Assembly (NCBI RefSeq): GCF_000372725.1 | Contig: NW_005201014.1 | Coordinates: 125,986-189,985, forward strand | Length of the DNA: 64,000 nt | Reading direction: 5' to 3' | Source of the DNA: Emiliania huxleyi CCMP1516 | Lineage: Eukaryota; Haptophyta; Isochrysidales; Noelaerhabdaceae | Part shown: positions 62,942 to 64,000 of the stretch, piece after piece | Layout of the letters: each line of letters starts with the position of its first letter | Numbering within the stretch: position 1 is the stretch's first letter | Translations under genes and position numbers: made by a program | Notes under the pieces: model-generated | What the model was told of the DNA's origin: nothing | Database searches by the model: none | The model's input: the letters and a program-made list of their open reading frames with translations, nothing else

Positions 62942-64000
62942 CTCCCGTGACTGTGGGGGTCTGGCCCATATCAGAACTCTGAAACATGACACCATCCTCT
63001 ACAATTGTCGACTTTTCGTTAAGCTATATAGATTTGGCCTGGGCGCCCCACGCCACGCGGCACGCGCGCGCGTGAACTGTGCTGAACATCTCCCCACGTA
63101 AACATGGGAAATCCTCGGACGACCTGGCCGACTACACGGTGAGCCTCATACGGACCTTGCCCAGTAAACCTTTTCCTTCTAAGCAGGGCTACACAATGAC
63201 CCCATAGTGTGGGGGTGTTTCTGGCGAGTCGTGATGAGTAGAATTAGATTAGCCAATGGTATTTTGAAGTTCATATATGAAAATACCAACTTGCCTATGT
63301 GCACGTCTCCGCGGCGGCGGCCCGGAGGCGGCCCGGCGGAGCGGTCAGAGCAGCACTGCGCCGGCCGGCGATCGACTCTCGACTATACCACGGGCTCTAT
63401 TGAATGGCCTCAAGGTCGTGCTCTCTAGGGTTGCCCTATTCCGCTCGCCCGGCTACGTCGCCGGGCTTCGAAGGAAAAGGTTTCGCTCGGCACGGCGTCG
63501 GAGAGCAAACTCCGACGTTCGTCCTATAGTGGATGAGTGGACGCACGCGGCGTCGGCAACGTGGACGCAGACTTGCTGGAGATTGAAGAGGTGCTCGGCA
63601 TGCGCTACTGCGACCCGAGCCAGATGACTGCGGTGGCGCTGAGGAACCCTGTCGATGAAGACGACGAGCGCTTCCTCTGCCGTGATGCTACGCTCGCTCC
63701 CGTCCTCCGGATCGATCGCCGTGCCCGCAACCTTGCTAAGCACCTCGGGGTTGGTGCAGGGTGGCCCACCCTTCCGCACTCGGAGCCGGTAGTCCAGAGT
63801 GCCACCGTTCGTCAGCGCCTTGAGGATATGCGCGGAGGGCAGCCCAAGGCCGTCAGTCTCCCAGTACTTTATGTCCCTTCTCCTGCGAACGCGCACCCCG
63901 CCCCTAGTAGGGGGGTCAGGGCTCTCTTGCCCGTAGCCCGATCCCGATCATCCGGCCCGCTGGGCGGGATTCTTAGCCCCCCGGCCCTGGATGCGAGGCT
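62942..64000. other. No confidently supported gene; one candidate minus-strand exon
   Basis: Minus-strand 63453-63896 encodes LPSAHILKALTNGGTLDYRL, RVRKGGPPCTNPEVLSKVAG and SITAEEALVVFIDRVPQRHR, non-repetitive and possibly a real protein, but I do not recognise it and no ATG/splice model is clear. The remainder shows nothing. Confidence 0.35.

Overview
The window is nuclear DNA of a GC-rich, intron-containing eukaryote, most likely a haptophyte alga of the Emiliania (Gephyrocapsa) huxleyi type. Pointers are the very high GC, short introns (mostly 65-160 nt), many GC-AG splice junctions, abundant micro- and minisatellites, an OPR-RAP organelle-RNA protein, a pherophorin-like proline-rich cell-surface protein, and two 100-base assembly gaps (23649-23748, 33821-33920). 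The organism call is inference; there are no bacterial operons, rRNAs or confident tRNAs.

Layout. 0-4 kb: an inverted, shortened copy of DNA found again at 19.3-21.7 kb, then gene-poor sequence. 4-10.5 kb: an aldo/keto reductase (-), a P-loop kinase with a likely frameshift (-), and a GT8-like glycosyltransferase in six exons (+). 11-15.5 kb: repeat-rich stretch with weak ORFs. 15.5-18.5 kb: glycoside-hydrolase-like 3' end (+) and an MgtE/SLC41-type cation channel (-). 19-26 kb: satellites, dispersed repeats, the Pro-rich surface protein and a gap. 25.8-32.1 kb: a possible mobile-element protein, a MATE transporter with an unusual C-terminal extension, a decayed kelch gene and a membrane-associated protein. 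33-36.6 kb: a gap bounded by perfect inverted repeats, and noncoding DNA. 36.7-39.1 kb: IMP-specific 5'-nucleotidase ISN1 (-). 41.6-46.5 kb: a DDM1/LSH/HELLS SNF2 ATPase with about 18 introns (+). 46.8-48.1 kb: a CFAP298-like/ZNHIT3-like gene (-). 50.1-53.2 kb: an AP2-Myb-MBD-chromo-GRF-GRF-SET protein (+). 55.1-57.5 kb: an OPR-RAP protein (-). 59.1-61.0 kb: an unrecognised Cys-containing protein (+). 61.4-62.9 kb: a pyrimidine 5'-nucleotidase of the UMPH-1/NT5C3 family (+).

Main result. In several genes (DDM1, ISN1, NT5C3-like, SET) introns begin with a copy of the first 10-40 bases of the downstream exon, so exon sequence is duplicated on both sides of a spacer. The spacer is often a 10-11-mer tandem array or a shared roughly 40-nt hairpin element. 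The duplicated junction is AG|GC, AG|GT or perhaps AG|GA, so duplication itself supplies both splice sites. In DDM1 my splice model keeps the reading frame through almost every junction and gives about 11 GC-AG, 4 GT-AG and 3 apparent GA-AG introns. This looks like ongoing intron birth by tandem duplication plus insertion of introner-like DNA.

Functionally, DDM1 and the MBD/chromo/SET protein suggest a local pair of chromatin-silencing genes, and ISN1 plus the NT5C3-like enzyme cover purine and pyrimidine nucleotide dephosphorylation; shared location need not mean shared regulation.
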